From Bacteroidota bacterium (GTDB lineage: Bacteria > Bacteroidota > Ignavibacteria > Kapaibacteriales > UBA2268): a DNA stretch of 22,729 bases. The notes beneath the pieces were generated by a model, which was not told where the DNA came from, searched no databases, and saw only the letters and a list, made by a program, of their open reading frames with translations. This document shows, in pieces, positions 8,516 to 17,600 of this stretch; position 1 is the first letter of the stretch; every line of letters begins with the position of its first letter. The stretch covers positions 1 to 22,729 of the forward strand of contig JAJRPT010000006.1 of the NCBI GenBank assembly GCA_024280675.1. The letters are read 5' to 3'. A program made the translations under genes and the position numbers.

Positions 8516-8723
8516 GGGTTGAGATTGAACGACGCAAGAAGTGAAAGTCTCCGCATTAAAAAGTCACATTGTGACCTTGTTGTGGGTTACGGGTAGAGAC
8601 TGAACGACGCAAGAAGCGAAAGTCTCCGCATTAAAAAGTCACATTGTGACCTTGTGGGTTACGGGTTGAGATTGAACGACGCAAGAAGCGAAAGTCTCCG
8701 CATTAAAAAGTCACATTGTGACC
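8516..8723. repeat. Tandem repeat, three units of 72-75 bp, overlapping the 3' end of the RlpA-like gene
   Basis: Units begin at 8516, 8591 and 8663 (spacing 75 and 72 bp); the third is cut at about 8723. Each contains gagattgaacgacgcaagaa followed by a gcgaaagtctccgcatta-type stretch, and then the inverted repeat gtcacattgtgac (8563-8575, 8638-8650, 8710-8722; six-base arms, one-base loop). The first spacing is 75 because of a three-base insertion (ttg) after the inverted repeat; other differences are single bases. On the minus strand the last unit supplies the final codons and TAA of the RlpA-like gene, and each further unit carries a copy of that gene tip. The 72-base spacing is in phase with the gene's codons. 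The stretch 8498-8702 holds nothing else that I can recognise. Confidence 0.9.
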
Positions 8724-9557
8724 ACGATTGTGGTCACGATTGTGGCCACGATTGTGGTCACGATTGTGGCCACGATTGTGGCTGAAGAGATTTTCTGCTT
8801 TTATTTGTCCTACGTGGAAAGTGCCTTGCTTGCCATATTTCACGTTCATTTCACCTGCTTTTACAAAAAGATAAACATTGTTGATATTGCTTTTTGATTT
8901 AAGCTCTCTGTATTTTCTGAGTGCAGAGGAAAAATCTTTTCCGCTAAATTTAATGCCGATTAACAGATTATCAACTATTTTTAGATTATTATCTTCGGAA
9001 AAAGCAAAGAACATTTCTTTTCCATTTTCTGTTTCGTTCTGAATAATGTTTCTAAATTTATCGGAGTTAAAGCCTTCGGCTCTTACATGAGGCAGTGCCA
9101 AATCGCCAATCCGTTTGGCTGCACCCAAAGAAAGGTCAATAATCCTGTCCCCAATATAGGGGCCACGGTCGGTTACACGAACGAGCGTTGTTCGCTTGTT
9201 TTTGGTGTTAGTGATTTTGAGAATGGTGCCAAATGGCAGTTTCTTGTGGGCACAGGTGTATCCGTGCATATCATAAACTTCGCCATTGGCGGTCAGTCGT
9301 CCGTGAAATTTATCGGCGTAATGGGAAGCCGTGCCGCTCAAAATAAAGGATTCAGAATGTTTTTCTGAATTGCTTGCCAGCGGTGAATTTTCTTTGTGAG
9401 GCTCTTGGTCACCGTCAATGTCTTGGGGAAATGCTTGCTGGGGTTCAATATTGAAAAATCTAGCAATGTCGAAATTCCGAACTTTTGCGGCAGTGTCGGT
9501 TTTGGTGTTGGCAATAATCAAAACTAATGTCAGCCCGATGGCTAAGAGTAATTTCAT
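8703..9557 (-). CDS. RlpA-like septal ring / peptidoglycan-associated protein with His-Asn-rich repeat tail
   Basis: A 284-residue exported protein. I start at the ATG at 9557 (KLLLAIGLTLVLIIANTK gives the signal peptide) rather than 10 codons upstream. The double-psi beta-barrel RlpA domain is at about residues 75-165: SGTASHYADKFHGRLTANGE, CAHKKLPFGTILKITNTKN, VRVTDRGPYIGDRIIDLSLG. RlpA proteins cleave or bind denuded glycan strands at division sites in species studied; activity here is inference. The lipobox cysteine found in Escherichia coli RlpA is absent, so the protein is periplasmic or secreted. A following region of about 90 residues could be a diverged SPOR-like domain, but this is weak. 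The C terminus is a repeat of HNRG/HNRD (12-bp DNA unit) ending GHNVTF, produced by the adjoining tandem repeats. An A8 run lies just upstream of the start. Confidence 0.85.
   Translation of the reverse strand: MKLLLAIGLTLVLIIANTKTDTAAKVRNFDIARFFNIEPQQAFPQDIDGDQEPHKENSPLASNSEKHSESFILSGTASHYADKFHGRLTANGEVYDMHGYTCAHKKLPFGTILKITNTKNKRTTLVRVTDRGPYIGDRIIDLSLGAAKRIGDLALPHVRAEGFNSDKFRNIIQNETENGKEMFFAFSEDNNLKIVDNLLIGIKFSGKDFSSALRKYRELKSKSNINNVYLFVKAGEMNVKYGKQGTFHVGQIKAENLFSHNRGHNRDHNRGHNRDHNRGHNVTF
8723..8782 (-). repeat. 12-bp minisatellite encoding HNRG/HNRD tail
   Basis: Five copies of a 12-bp unit (cacgattgtg plus gt or gc on the plus strand) start at 8723, 8735, 8747, 8759 and 8771. On the minus strand they encode alternating His-Asn-Arg-Gly and His-Asn-Arg-Asp at the end of the RlpA-like protein. 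The adjacent cacattgtg at 8712-8720 looks like a sixth copy that has lost one base; that one-base difference shifts the frame so that translation stops at TAA (8705-8703). Such arrays change length by slippage, always by whole codons here. Confidence 0.9.
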
Positions 9558-9639
9558 TATTTTTTTTATAATCAATGCTTGTATCATGTTCTATGAAGAA
9601 CAAAACTTATGCCATTTTTTCCTTGTTTGAAAAGCGGGC

Positions 9640-9670
9640 TTGTCTCTTAGAAAATAAAAGATTAATTTTG
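9640..9670 (+). promoter_or_regulatory. Candidate Bacteroidota-type promoter for clpPX
   Basis: A TTG at 9640-9642 and TAATTTTG at 9663-9670 (exact TAnnTTTG) are 20 bases apart, close to the TTTG-N19-TAnnTTTG pattern known for the primary sigma factor of Bacteroidota. Transcription would start near 9677, about 55 bases before the clpP ATG. The gap 9588-9731 holds no other feature I recognise. Confidence 0.4.
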
Positions 9671-9731
9671 CATAATCGTCGGGACTCAGAATCAATAATT
9701 CAGATAAAAATAAGATAGGAAATTAACAATA

Positions 9732-10388
9732 ATGCAAAATCATCTCGTACCAATGGTTGTAGAGCAAACCTCCCGAGGGGAACGCTCCTACGACATCTAC
9801 TCACGCTTGTTAAAAGAACGAATCATTTTCATCAACTCACCAATCGAAGATATAATGAGTAGCTTGGTGATTGCTCAGCTACTTTTTCTTGCATCCGAAG
9901 ATCCGAAAAAAGATATTAATCTCTACATCAATTCCCCCGGTGGTTCGGTCTCGGCAGGGCTGGCAATTTACGACACAATGCAGTTCGTAAAGCCAGACAT
10001 TGCAACAATTTGCATGGGAATGAGTGCCTCGATGGCTCAAGTGTTGCTTTGTGGTGGATCGGAGGGGAAACGTTTTGCACTTCCAAATTCGAGGATTCTT
10101 ATGCACCAGCCCCTTGGTGGCACCCAAGGACAAGCTACCGATATTGAAATTTACACAAAAGAAATGCTAAGGGTTCGGACTAATCTTTTTGAGATAATTG
10201 CCAAACATACTGGCAAAGATGTAGAAGATATAAGAAAAGATGCCGAACGTGATAATTATATGACGGCCACCGAAGCAGTTGAATATGGTATTGTGGATAA
10301 AATGTTGGAAAGGCAATCTCAAACTGAGAAAACCGAAGACGCTGGGTCTGAAACTAAGACCGAGACTGAATCCAAGAAAAAGAAATAA
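9732..10388 (+). CDS. clpP: ATP-dependent Clp protease proteolytic subunit
   Basis: ClpP forms a tetradecameric serine protease chamber fed by ClpX or ClpA-type unfoldases. The 218-residue protein has the catalytic triad: Ser100 in [10 protein letters not shown], His125 in ILMHQPLGG and Asp174 in [11 protein letters not shown]. The [20 protein letters not shown] segment (oxyanion-hole region) is at about 65-84. The protein has almost no propeptide ahead of the conserved start. After the conserved core (EYGIVDKML) there is an unusual charged tail of roughly 25 residues (about 193-218), rich in Glu, Thr and Lys. clpX follows 28 bases downstream in the same direction, the common clpPX arrangement, so the proteins act as one complex in protein quality control. 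Confidence 0.97.
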   Translation: MQNHLVPMVVEQTSRGERSYDIYSRLLKERIIFINSPIEDIMSSLVIAQLLFLASEDPKKDINLYINSPGGSVSAGLAIYDTMQFVKPDIATICMGMSASMAQVLLCGGSEGKRFALPNSRILMHQPLGGTQGQATDIEIYTKEMLRVRTNLFEIIAKHTGKDVEDIRKDAERDNYMTATEAVEYGIVDKMLERQSQTEKTEDAGSETKTETESKKKK

Positions 10389-10416
10389 ATATTGAAATAG
10401 CTAATAATAAAAAATA

Positions 10417-11685
10417 ATGGCAAAGAAAAAAGAATTAAACTGCTCGTTCTGTGGGAGATTTTCCCGTGATGTTCTGAGCTTGATAGAAGGACCAGGTAAT
10501 GTTTTTATATGTAATCATTGCGTCGATAATGCTCGTGAGATTATAAATGTAAACCACCCAAATGTAGAGAAAAATACCGAAATGTTCAATTCTTCGGCTA
10601 AGAATTTGCCAGTCCCGACGGAACTCAAATTCCTGATGGACGAATATGTGATTGGGCAAGACCATACCAAAAAGATTCTATCGGTTGCCGTCTATAATCA
10701 TTATAAAAGAATTTTTGGCGGACATGAAGACAAATTCCCAGACGTGGAAATTGAAAAGTCTAATGTTCTTCTGCTGGGTCCAACGGGAACTGGGAAAACT
10801 TTGCTCGCACGGACTTTGGCAAAAATACTCGATGTCCCATTTGCAATAGCTGACGCTACCACGATTACCGAATCTGGTTATGTTGGCGATGACGTGGAAT
10901 CAGTCCTTCTGAGTCTTTTGCAAAATGCTGACTATAACGAAAAAAGAGCTGAAACAGGTATTATTTATCTTGATGAACTGGATAAAATTAGTCGAAAATC
11001 TGAGTCCACTTCCATCACTCGTGATGTCTCAGGCGAAGGGGTTCAACAAGCACTTTTAAAAATGCTGGAAGGAACAAGAGTTGGTATTCCGCCAAAGGGT
11101 GGACGCAAGCACCCTGAGCAATCACTGGTTTATTTGGAAACAAAGAATATTTTATTCATCTGTGGTGGAGCTTTTGTTGGACTAGAGAAAATAATTGCCT
11201 CTCGGATAAAAGATTCTTCGATCGGCTTTATGGCATCAGATCTGGATAAAATTGAGGAGAATCACGATTTATTAAAGCATATCACTCCTGGGGATTTAAT
11301 CAAATATGGCTTTATCCCAGAGCTGACCGGTCGCCTGCCAATCCTCACTTATTTAGACGAGCTCTCAAAAGAGGCAATGTTGTCGATTCTCACCCAGCCA
11401 AAAAATGCACTCATCAAGCAATATCAAAAACTCTTTGCATACGACCAAGTCGAGCTTGAGTTTGAAGAAGAAGCCTTAAAGCACATTGTCAAAAAAGCAA
11501 TGGAAATGAAAACAGGTGCAAGAGCTTTGCGTTCGGTAATCGAGGGGATAATGAATGAACTTATGTATGAATTGCCAGCAAGGGAAAATGTTGCAAAGTG
11601 CGTCATCACACGTGATTGTGCAGAAGGGAAATCCGAACCGAAATACATCTCGTCTTCTAAGAAAAAAGAAACAAAGGTTGGCTGA
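10417..11685 (+). CDS. clpX: ATP-dependent Clp protease ATP-binding subunit ClpX
   Basis: ClpX is the AAA+ unfoldase that recognises tagged substrates and threads them into ClpP. The 422-residue protein has the N-terminal zinc-binding domain (Cys9, Cys12, Cys32, Cys35), Walker A GPTGTGKT (121-128), pore loop GYVG (154-157), Walker [10 protein letters not shown] (182-190), the RKH pore loop in GGRKHPEQ (about 228-235), the ClpP-docking IGF tripeptide (269-271), the arginine-containing ELTGRLP motif and sensor-2 GARALRS near the C terminus. Every functional motif is intact, so it should form an active ClpXP with the product of the gene 28 bases upstream. It ends with a Lys/Ser-rich tail and converges on the hydrolase gene with only 15 bases between; no strong terminator is visible there. 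Confidence 0.97.
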   Translation: MAKKKELNCSFCGRFSRDVLSLIEGPGNVFICNHCVDNAREIINVNHPNVEKNTEMFNSSAKNLPVPTELKFLMDEYVIGQDHTKKILSVAVYNHYKRIFGGHEDKFPDVEIEKSNVLLLGPTGTGKTLLARTLAKILDVPFAIADATTITESGYVGDDVESVLLSLLQNADYNEKRAETGIIYLDELDKISRKSESTSITRDVSGEGVQQALLKMLEGTRVGIPPKGGRKHPEQSLVYLETKNILFICGGAFVGLEKIIASRIKDSSIGFMASDLDKIEENHDLLKHITPGDLIKYGFIPELTGRLPILTYLDELSKEAMLSILTQPKNALIKQYQKLFAYDQVELEFEEEALKHIVKKAMEMKTGARALRSVIEGIMNELMYELPARENVAKCVITRDCAEGKSEPKYISSSKKKETKVG

Positions 11686-11700
11686 GTTTTTTTTGCAAAT

Positions 11701-12630
11701 TTATTTTTCTAAACATCTGCTTTGCATATCGGCGAAGGAATTGTCTTTGTTGGTGTGGTCTTTTTGGCTCAAATTATTCTCTAGTAAAATGTTTGTAAAA
11801 ACATGTATGTCTGAGTCTACCATTTGAATGTCAGCTCTGCTTTTGTCGAAATGCCTGATGCCTTTGTAGATTAGAACCGCACTCACGGGGTCGGCCACTT
11901 CGTCTCGCTCAGACTTGTAGACTTTAAGCCTTGTACCTTTTTGCAAATCAATTCCATCTTCGAGACTGTGTCTGATAATGTTTATTAAATTATTCAACTC
12001 TTGCAGTGTTTCTTGAGGTCTGTACCGATACCAATATTTTACTTCATCGCCATCTTTTTCGGTGTCAATGTAGCCAATAAGTGGTCCCACAATGCCTGCT
12101 AGTGAAAGAATTTTGTTTGATGCTATGACTATAGGATCAATTAGAAACACCTCATTAATGGCTTGTTGGGAGAAATAATTTCTGGCCAGCAAATCAATAA
12201 TCAATGCCCCACCCGTTGAAGAGCCTGCCAAGCTGATGTTTTCATAGCCAAGGGTCACTAATTTGTCGTACTCCAACTTGATTGAAGACTGCCAATTTTG
12301 CCATGATGAGCTTTTGAAATCTTTATAGGAAGTGCCGTGCCCTCCGAGTAAAACTTGAGAAATAAGCACATCGCCCGACTGGTTTAAATAATTCCTAAAG
12401 TCCAGCCACTCGAAAGTTGTGGCAGTGTAACCATGGGCGGCAATTATTAGGGGAGTGTTTTTCTGTTCCTGAGTCGGGGTGGGGTACGCTGCCGACAGAA
12501 GATAATTGCCCGGGTTTACTAGCGATGAATCTATAATAAATTCCCCGTCAAGCATGTCGTCACCTATTTCTGGTTCGCCCGAACATGAGAAAAATAGAAC
12601 TAAGCTGGTAAGGAGAAATAACAATTTCAT
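11701..12630 (-). CDS. Alpha/beta-hydrolase lipoprotein (esterase/lipase-like)
   Basis: A 309-residue lipoprotein: signal peptide KLLFLLTSLVLFFSC with the lipidated cysteine at residue 16. The rest is an alpha/beta-hydrolase fold. Seen: the oxyanion-side AAHGYTATTFEW (about 64-75), GGHGTSYKD (about 96-104), nucleophile elbow AGSSTGG with Ser138, a likely acid in KSERDEVADP (Asp243 or Asp247) and the likely catalytic His276 in SDIHVF. This points to a serine esterase or lipase on an envelope membrane; the substrate is unknown and carboxylesterase/monoacylglycerol-lipase relatives are the best guess. The gene overlaps the preceding barrel-like gene by ATGA, so the two are coupled. It converges on clpX. 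Fold and triad are well supported; substrate is not. Confidence 0.87.
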   Translation of the reverse strand: MKLLFLLTSLVLFFSCSGEPEIGDDMLDGEFIIDSSLVNPGNYLLSAAYPTPTQEQKNTPLIIAAHGYTATTFEWLDFRNYLNQSGDVLISQVLLGGHGTSYKDFKSSSWQNWQSSIKLEYDKLVTLGYENISLAGSSTGGALIIDLLARNYFSQQAINEVFLIDPIVIASNKILSLAGIVGPLIGYIDTEKDGDEVKYWYRYRPQETLQELNNLINIIRHSLEDGIDLQKGTRLKVYKSERDEVADPVSAVLIYKGIRHFDKSRADIQMVDSDIHVFTNILLENNLSQKDHTNKDNSFADMQSRCLEK

Positions 12631-13178
12631 TTTGCACTGTCCTTATAATATAAATCCCAAGAAACTCCCATCTGATAAAATACTGGATACAAACTTCCAG
12701 CACCACTTAGCCCATCTCCTGTTATAAAGTTATAGCCAAGTGAAATATTAATATTGAGGGGCGAATTAGTATTGATTTTGGCTCCAAGTTCGCATGAAAA
12801 TAAAAGGGAGCTGTTGTCAAGATTCTTAAAAATATCGGACTCATAGTCAGAATAAAAATATCCAATGTTTAGTCTCAGAAGTGGATCTATTTTCCAAAAT
12901 GAAAAATATTTGTATGTGAGATTAAGAATGTAACTGTCTTGCTTTAAAGCATTTGAACCAATGGCTGAGCCAAGTCTTGAACTCACATAGGAAAATCCAA
13001 TTTCTGCATTGTCAAGATATAAATACTCGGGGTCTGAGTATTGAAGCATAAATCCATTCTCATAGTAAAGCCCTATAGACTTTTGGAATTTTAGCCCGAT
13101 GTCAAGACTCTTTTCATTGGCAAACAAAAGCAATGAAGGGCAAAATATAAATGCAGTTATTAAAAATATATTTTTCAT
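12627..13178 (-). CDS. Outer-membrane beta-barrel-like protein
   Basis: A 183-residue exported protein with a signal peptide (KNIFLITAFIFCPSLLLFA, cleavage probably after LLLFA). The mature part shows alternating hydrophobic and polar residues with many aromatics (DIGLKFQKSIGLYYENGFML, SYILNLTYKYFSFW, LRLNIGYFYSDYESD, NINISLGYNFITGDG, YQMGVSWDLYY), the pattern of a small barrel of about eight strands. I do not recognise a named family. It lies 29 bases behind purB on the same strand and overlaps the next gene (a lipoprotein hydrolase) by 4 bases. The last residues (YYKDSAK) do not end in the aromatic residue usual for barrels, so a periplasmic beta protein remains possible. Confidence 0.72.
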   Translation of the reverse strand: MKNIFLITAFIFCPSLLLFANEKSLDIGLKFQKSIGLYYENGFMLQYSDPEYLYLDNAEIGFSYVSSRLGSAIGSNALKQDSYILNLTYKYFSFWKIDPLLRLNIGYFYSDYESDIFKNLDNSSLLFSCELGAKINTNSPLNINISLGYNFITGDGLSGAGSLYPVFYQMGVSWDLYYKDSAK

Positions 13179-13207
13179 TGGAAGAATATTAAAGCTAAAT
13201 TAATTAA

Positions 13208-14506
13208 TCAATCACCCATTCCAAGTCGCTCAAAAATATAATCGGCAGACTCGAATACCTTCTCGAATGAGAACATTTTCTCAAGCTCGCCCGCTTTGAA
13301 ATGCTTCATAAGTTCATAATCAGCCCTCAGATTGTCAAGAAATGGAATTTGCTCGTCCCAAGTTTTCATCGCATTGCGTTGAACCATCACATAGGCGTCT
13401 TGGCGTTTCAAACCACGGCGGGCTAGCTCAAGCAAAACTTTCTGAGAGTGAATGAGTCCGTGAGTTAGGTTTAGATTTTCCATCATACGCACTGGATAGA
13501 CAACAAGTTTATCCAACATCTTTATCGTCCGCCTGAGTATATAATTGACAGAAATAGTTGAATCAGGCATAATCACTCGCTCGACAGAAGAATGGGAAAT
13601 ATCACGCTCGTGCCAGAGGCAATTATTTTCGATGGCAGCAAGGGCGTTCGTCCTGAGTAGCCGAGCTTGACCTGAAACATTTTCGCTGCTAATCGGATTG
13701 CGTTTGTGTGGCATTGCCGATGAGCCTTTTTGTCCTTTGTCGAAATATTCCTCTACCTCACGTACTTCGGTGCGTTGGAGATGGCGAATCTCAGTCGCAA
13801 TTTTTTCGATAAGCGAGCCAATCATGGCAATGACGTGAAGGTAATGAGCGTGGGCATCTCGTTGGATGACTTGGGTGCTAGTCCTTGCGGGTTTCAGCCC
13901 CAAGCTCTTACAAACATATTCTTCGACCTTGGGGCTGAGATGTTCGAAGGTGCCTACCGCGCCAGAGATTTGCCCAACAAGAATATCTTTTTTAGCAAGT
14001 TCAAATCGTGTAATATTTCGCTCCAACTCATCGAACCAAAGTGCAAACTTCATACCAAAGGTCATGGCTTCGGCGTGAATTCCATGGCTACGTCCAACGC
14101 AAGGTGTGTATTTGAATTCTTTGGCACGACGCATGAGAACTTCTCGCAAGTCACTCAAATCTTTTGAAATAATCACGGATGCTCTTTTGAGTTGCACAGC
14201 AAGGGCGGTGTCAAGCACGTCCGATGAGGTCATGCCAAGGTGGATGAAACGAGAATCCTCGCCCACGTATTCTTCGATATTTGTAAGAAAGGCAATCACA
14301 TCGTGCTTTGTAACTTCTTCAATCTCAAGAATTCTTTTTGCGTCGCATCTTGCAGTCTTGCGTATATGAGCCGCCGCCTCTTTTGGCACAAGACCCATCA
14401 AGGCTTGGGATTCTGTTGCCAAGATTTCAATTTCTAGCCAAATATTATATTTTTCTTCTTCACTCCAAATTTTCCCCATCTGAGGCAAAGTATATCTTTC
14501 TACCAT
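13208..14506 (-). CDS. purB: Adenylosuccinate lyase
   Basis: PurB catalyses two fumarate-releasing steps in purine synthesis: SAICAR to AICAR, and adenylosuccinate to AMP. The 432-residue protein is a member of the fumarase/aspartase superfamily of normal length (Bacillus-type). Seen: VTKHDVIAFL with His68, GMTSSDVLDTALAVQ (about 91-105), GRSHGIHAEAMTFG with the catalytic His141, and the superfamily signature loop KGSSAMPHKRNPI with the catalytic serine at 262 or 263. The start MVERYTLPQMGKIWSEE matches the usual N terminus. It is divergent from the giant protein gene at 14620, and its two downstream neighbours follow on the same strand after 29 bases, possibly co-transcribed although unrelated in function. 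Confidence 0.97.
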   Translation of the reverse strand: MVERYTLPQMGKIWSEEEKYNIWLEIEILATESQALMGLVPKEAAAHIRKTARCDAKRILEIEEVTKHDVIAFLTNIEEYVGEDSRFIHLGMTSSDVLDTALAVQLKRASVIISKDLSDLREVLMRRAKEFKYTPCVGRSHGIHAEAMTFGMKFALWFDELERNITRFELAKKDILVGQISGAVGTFEHLSPKVEEYVCKSLGLKPARTSTQVIQRDAHAHYLHVIAMIGSLIEKIATEIRHLQRTEVREVEEYFDKGQKGSSAMPHKRNPISSENVSGQARLLRTNALAAIENNCLWHERDISHSSVERVIMPDSTISVNYILRRTIKMLDKLVVYPVRMMENLNLTHGLIHSQKVLLELARRGLKRQDAYVMVQRNAMKTWDEQIPFLDNLRADYELMKHFKAGELEKMFSFEKVFESADYIFERLGMGD

Positions 14507-14554
14507 CTTTTATTCCAAAATTTTGTATTATTGATTTGCGAACTCTAACAAGTA

Positions 14555-14562
14555 CAAAAATA
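14555..14562 (-). promoter_or_regulatory. Candidate -7 element upstream of purB
   Basis: On the minus strand this reads TATTTTTG, an exact match to the Bacteroidota -7 consensus TAnnTTTG, about 48 bases before the purB ATG. No clear -33 TTTG is visible at the expected distance, so the support is the -7 element and its position in the divergent gap only. Confidence 0.3.
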
Positions 14563-14585
14563 TAAAATCATTTCGTTTTCTTTGT

Positions 14586-14593
14586 TACTTTTG
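14586..14593 (+). promoter_or_regulatory. Candidate -7 element upstream of the giant surface protein gene
   Basis: TACTTTTG matches TAnnTTTG and lies 26 bases before the chosen ATG at 14620, giving a short leader of roughly 20 bases. A -33 TTTG is not obvious. It would also explain why the earlier in-frame TTG at 14599 is unlikely to be the start, since that codon would lie at or before the transcript's beginning. Confidence 0.33.
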
Positions 14594-14619
14594 TTCGTTT
14601 GAACTGTTATTACAAGAGT

Positions 14620-17600
14620 ATGACATTAAAACTTTTAATATTTATTATTTTATCTTGTGGGGCGAACTCGCAAGTCAGCTATCTTTTTGACATTCAAGCA
14701 GATGAATACCCGCTTGTCAGAGCAAAATTTCTTGGTCTCAATCCCGATGGTACGGCAATGGATATTGAATTGCCAAGTGATTTATTGTTAATTGAGCAAG
14801 GCGATACCACTGACATCCTAACGCTGAATTGTCCGCCAGACTATAATCCGGCACCTCTTAGTAGCATTCTTGTGATCGATCGCTCTGTTTCGGTTGCCAA
14901 AGATGGAATCCTAGAAATTGAAAAAGCTGGTGCAATCGATTGGGTGGCTCAAATGAGAGAAGGAGCAGAGACGGCAATACTTGTGTTCAATGATTTTTCT
15001 ATGCTCTACTCAGGATTTACAAGTGATAAGAGTCAGTTAGTTGCCGCCATTAAAAGTATTCAGCCCAGTGGAAGCACAGAGTTTGATCCAATATTTTTTG
15101 GTCCATTCAAAGGTGCTTTTCAGATGATTGAAGAAAATGGCGGAGCCAATCCCATAATAATTCTAATGACTGACGGAGAAGCGGCGGTGGAAGAGGGCAA
15201 AGTAATCATCGGCTTGCGTGATGGGGGTATAAAATTCTTTCCCATAATAATCACTCAACCGGTTCCTAGCAATCTCAAGACAATAGTAGATTTCCCAGAT
15301 GTTGATGGCAGATATTTTGACAGAATCGAAACTTCCCAGCAGATAGAGAATGTGATGAAGACTATAAATCTAATCAGTGGAAATGCTACCCCTTGCGATA
15401 TTTCATGGATTTCAAACACTTGTGCAGAATATAAAAACCTTAGCATTTCTCTTTCCAGTTCAAGTGTAAGTTCAGAGGCTGGCTACGAAGTAGACTCCGA
15501 AATTATGCCGCAAATTGAGTATCTATTAAGTGATTTTTTGATATTTGAAGATACAGAACTTTTGCAAATTGACAAGCAATTCCTACTTTTGAAAGCACTT
15601 AGAACTGACGTGATAATTGACACAATCATCTCCAATAATGAACTCTTTACTGTGCTGGAAGATAATTTCCCCGAGGGTCAATATCCAATCATAATTCCAA
15701 AGGGCGAAGAGTTTAAAATATGGATTGAATTTAATTATGAGAAGAAAGGATTTCATTTCTCCTACTTTGATATTGTAAGTAATGCCTGTATTGGAAATAG
15801 TTTTTTCGCTCAAGGAGGAGAGCCTGGAACCGCACCTGGGTCTGGAGACTTCAAGGTGCTTTTCCCCAATGGGGGTGAGCAGTTTATTGCAAAGAAAGAC
15901 ACCGCCATCACATACAAAGGCTCGCTCCCCGCCGAAGATGTTTTGCTTGAATATACAACCGACGGTGGTAAGAGTTGGCAAGAAATTGAGTCAGAGGCAA
16001 ATAATTTTAGTAACATATTTCCAATTCCGAATGCAAATAGTTCGGAGTGTAGGGTGCGCGCCACTAAATTTTCTAATGTGATTGGCAAAGAGATCCTGAG
16101 AACAAGCTCACAAAATATTCCAATAAATGATATTGAATGGCAACCATCCGAACTTACGATTGCTTGTGCAAATAGCGACGGCAAGATTAGGTTAATCAAT
16201 GCCTATCATGGTGGTCCCTACATGAGCAGCAAATCATCTCACCAGGGGCAAGCCCGGGCAGTCTCTTGGTCGCCCGATGCGACACGGTTTGCATCGGTGG
16301 GAGATGATGGGAATTTAAAAATATGGAGTTTTATTTCTGGTGGGGAATTAACAAGAGATGTTTCGCTTGGAAGCGCGCCACTTCTTGATGTGGCTTGGTC
16401 GTCGGACGGGCGAGATATAGCTGTGGCTTCGGCTTCGGGTGAAATTATTATAGTGAGGGCGGCCACGATGAATGAGAGCCAAAGAATAATGGCTCACAGC
16501 CGCGCGGTGACTAAACTTGCATGGAGCAGTGACGGGGGGCTTCTGGCCAGTGGCTCACGAGATAGCTCGATTGCCGTTTGGAAGAGGAGCGATTGGTCTG
16601 TGTCTGTGCCAAAGTTCAAGGCTCACCAGGGTTGGATCTCGGGAATTGAGTGGCGGGATGGGATGATTATTTCCTCATCAGAGATGCCAAATAATAATAA
16701 AATAAAAATATGGTTCCCAGCTCTTTCTCAACTGGTGGGGGAAATTGATACAGAAAAGGGTATAAGCATAATTTCCCTTGACTATAACAAGTCTTTGGAT
16801 TTGCTTGCCTATAGTCTCATTTCTGCCGATACATATATTTATGATTTGGAATTGGGCATCCACAAAGAATATGATTTCAGCACGCTTGCAATGGCATACC
16901 TGGATTGGAGTCCAAGTGGTGCAAAATTAGCATCGGGGGAGGGGACTGACACCGATCATAATGTGAAAATATATTCTGTGGACAGGTTCACACAAGATTA
17001 TGACGAGTCCGATTCAAATTTTTCTATTAACACAATCAGCTTCTCTACAAAGGAAATAGATTTTGGGATTGTTCCAGTTCTCAGCAGTATGGACACGGTG
17101 GTGGGTGATTATATTGTGCCATCTAAGACATTTCCTTTTCTCATAGATTCAATCAGAATTAGCGGTGACGGCGAGGGTGTGTTCACCGCTTCGTCGTATG
17201 ACAATAGTATTTTTCCACAAAATTTCGGTGATATGGTTTTCTCATTTACACCCAAGGAGGCGAGGGTTTACACGGCTGATGTCAGTGTTTATTCTGCATT
17301 TGGTACGAGAAGAAAGCGAATAAGTGGCGAGGGGAAGAATTTAATATTAAAAGATACCATTGTTAATTTTGGTACTTTTCATGTTGATAAGCTAGGAGAT
17401 TCTACGGTGCAAATATTTCTGCCAAATGATGCAGAAGAGGATTTAATAATTAGTAATATAGAGCTGGGCGGGGCTTTTGCTGGGTATTTTTCAATCGAAT
17501 CGGGTAAGGCAAGTGGGGTGATTAAAAGTGGTAAGAAGAAAAACTTTGTAATTAGTTATAAGCCAAATCAAACAGGGGATCATTGGGCCGAAATTATTAT

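Noticed and set aside
8563..8575. Inverted repeat gtcacattgtgac as a rho-independent terminator for ptsI or the RlpA-like gene
   Set aside because: The one-base loop is too small for an RNA hairpin of this stem without opening pairs. A short T run (five bases) follows it on the minus strand, but it lies within the repeated gene tip; the support is too thin to call a terminator.
8516..8723. Possible short CRISPR array
   Set aside because: The three units are near-identical over their whole 72-75 bases, with no unique spacers of constant length and no cas genes nearby; it is a tandem repeat.
8480..8830. Frameshifted RlpA-like pseudogene
   Set aside because: Although a one-base deletion in the terminal repeat sets the stop, the whole RlpA domain and signal peptide are intact upstream, so the gene is treated as functional with a variable tail.
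13730..14167. 145-codon open frame on the plus strand
   Set aside because: It lies wholly antisense to purB, whose motifs and codon pattern are clear; no recognisable protein features.
14507..14619. Purine riboswitch upstream of purB
   Set aside because: The gap is too short for the aptamer and shows no paired arms or conserved loop bases of that class.
15583..16199. Two overlapping minus-strand open frames of about 130 codons
   Set aside because: They are antisense to the giant surface protein gene in a G+C-richer part where chance open frames are common.
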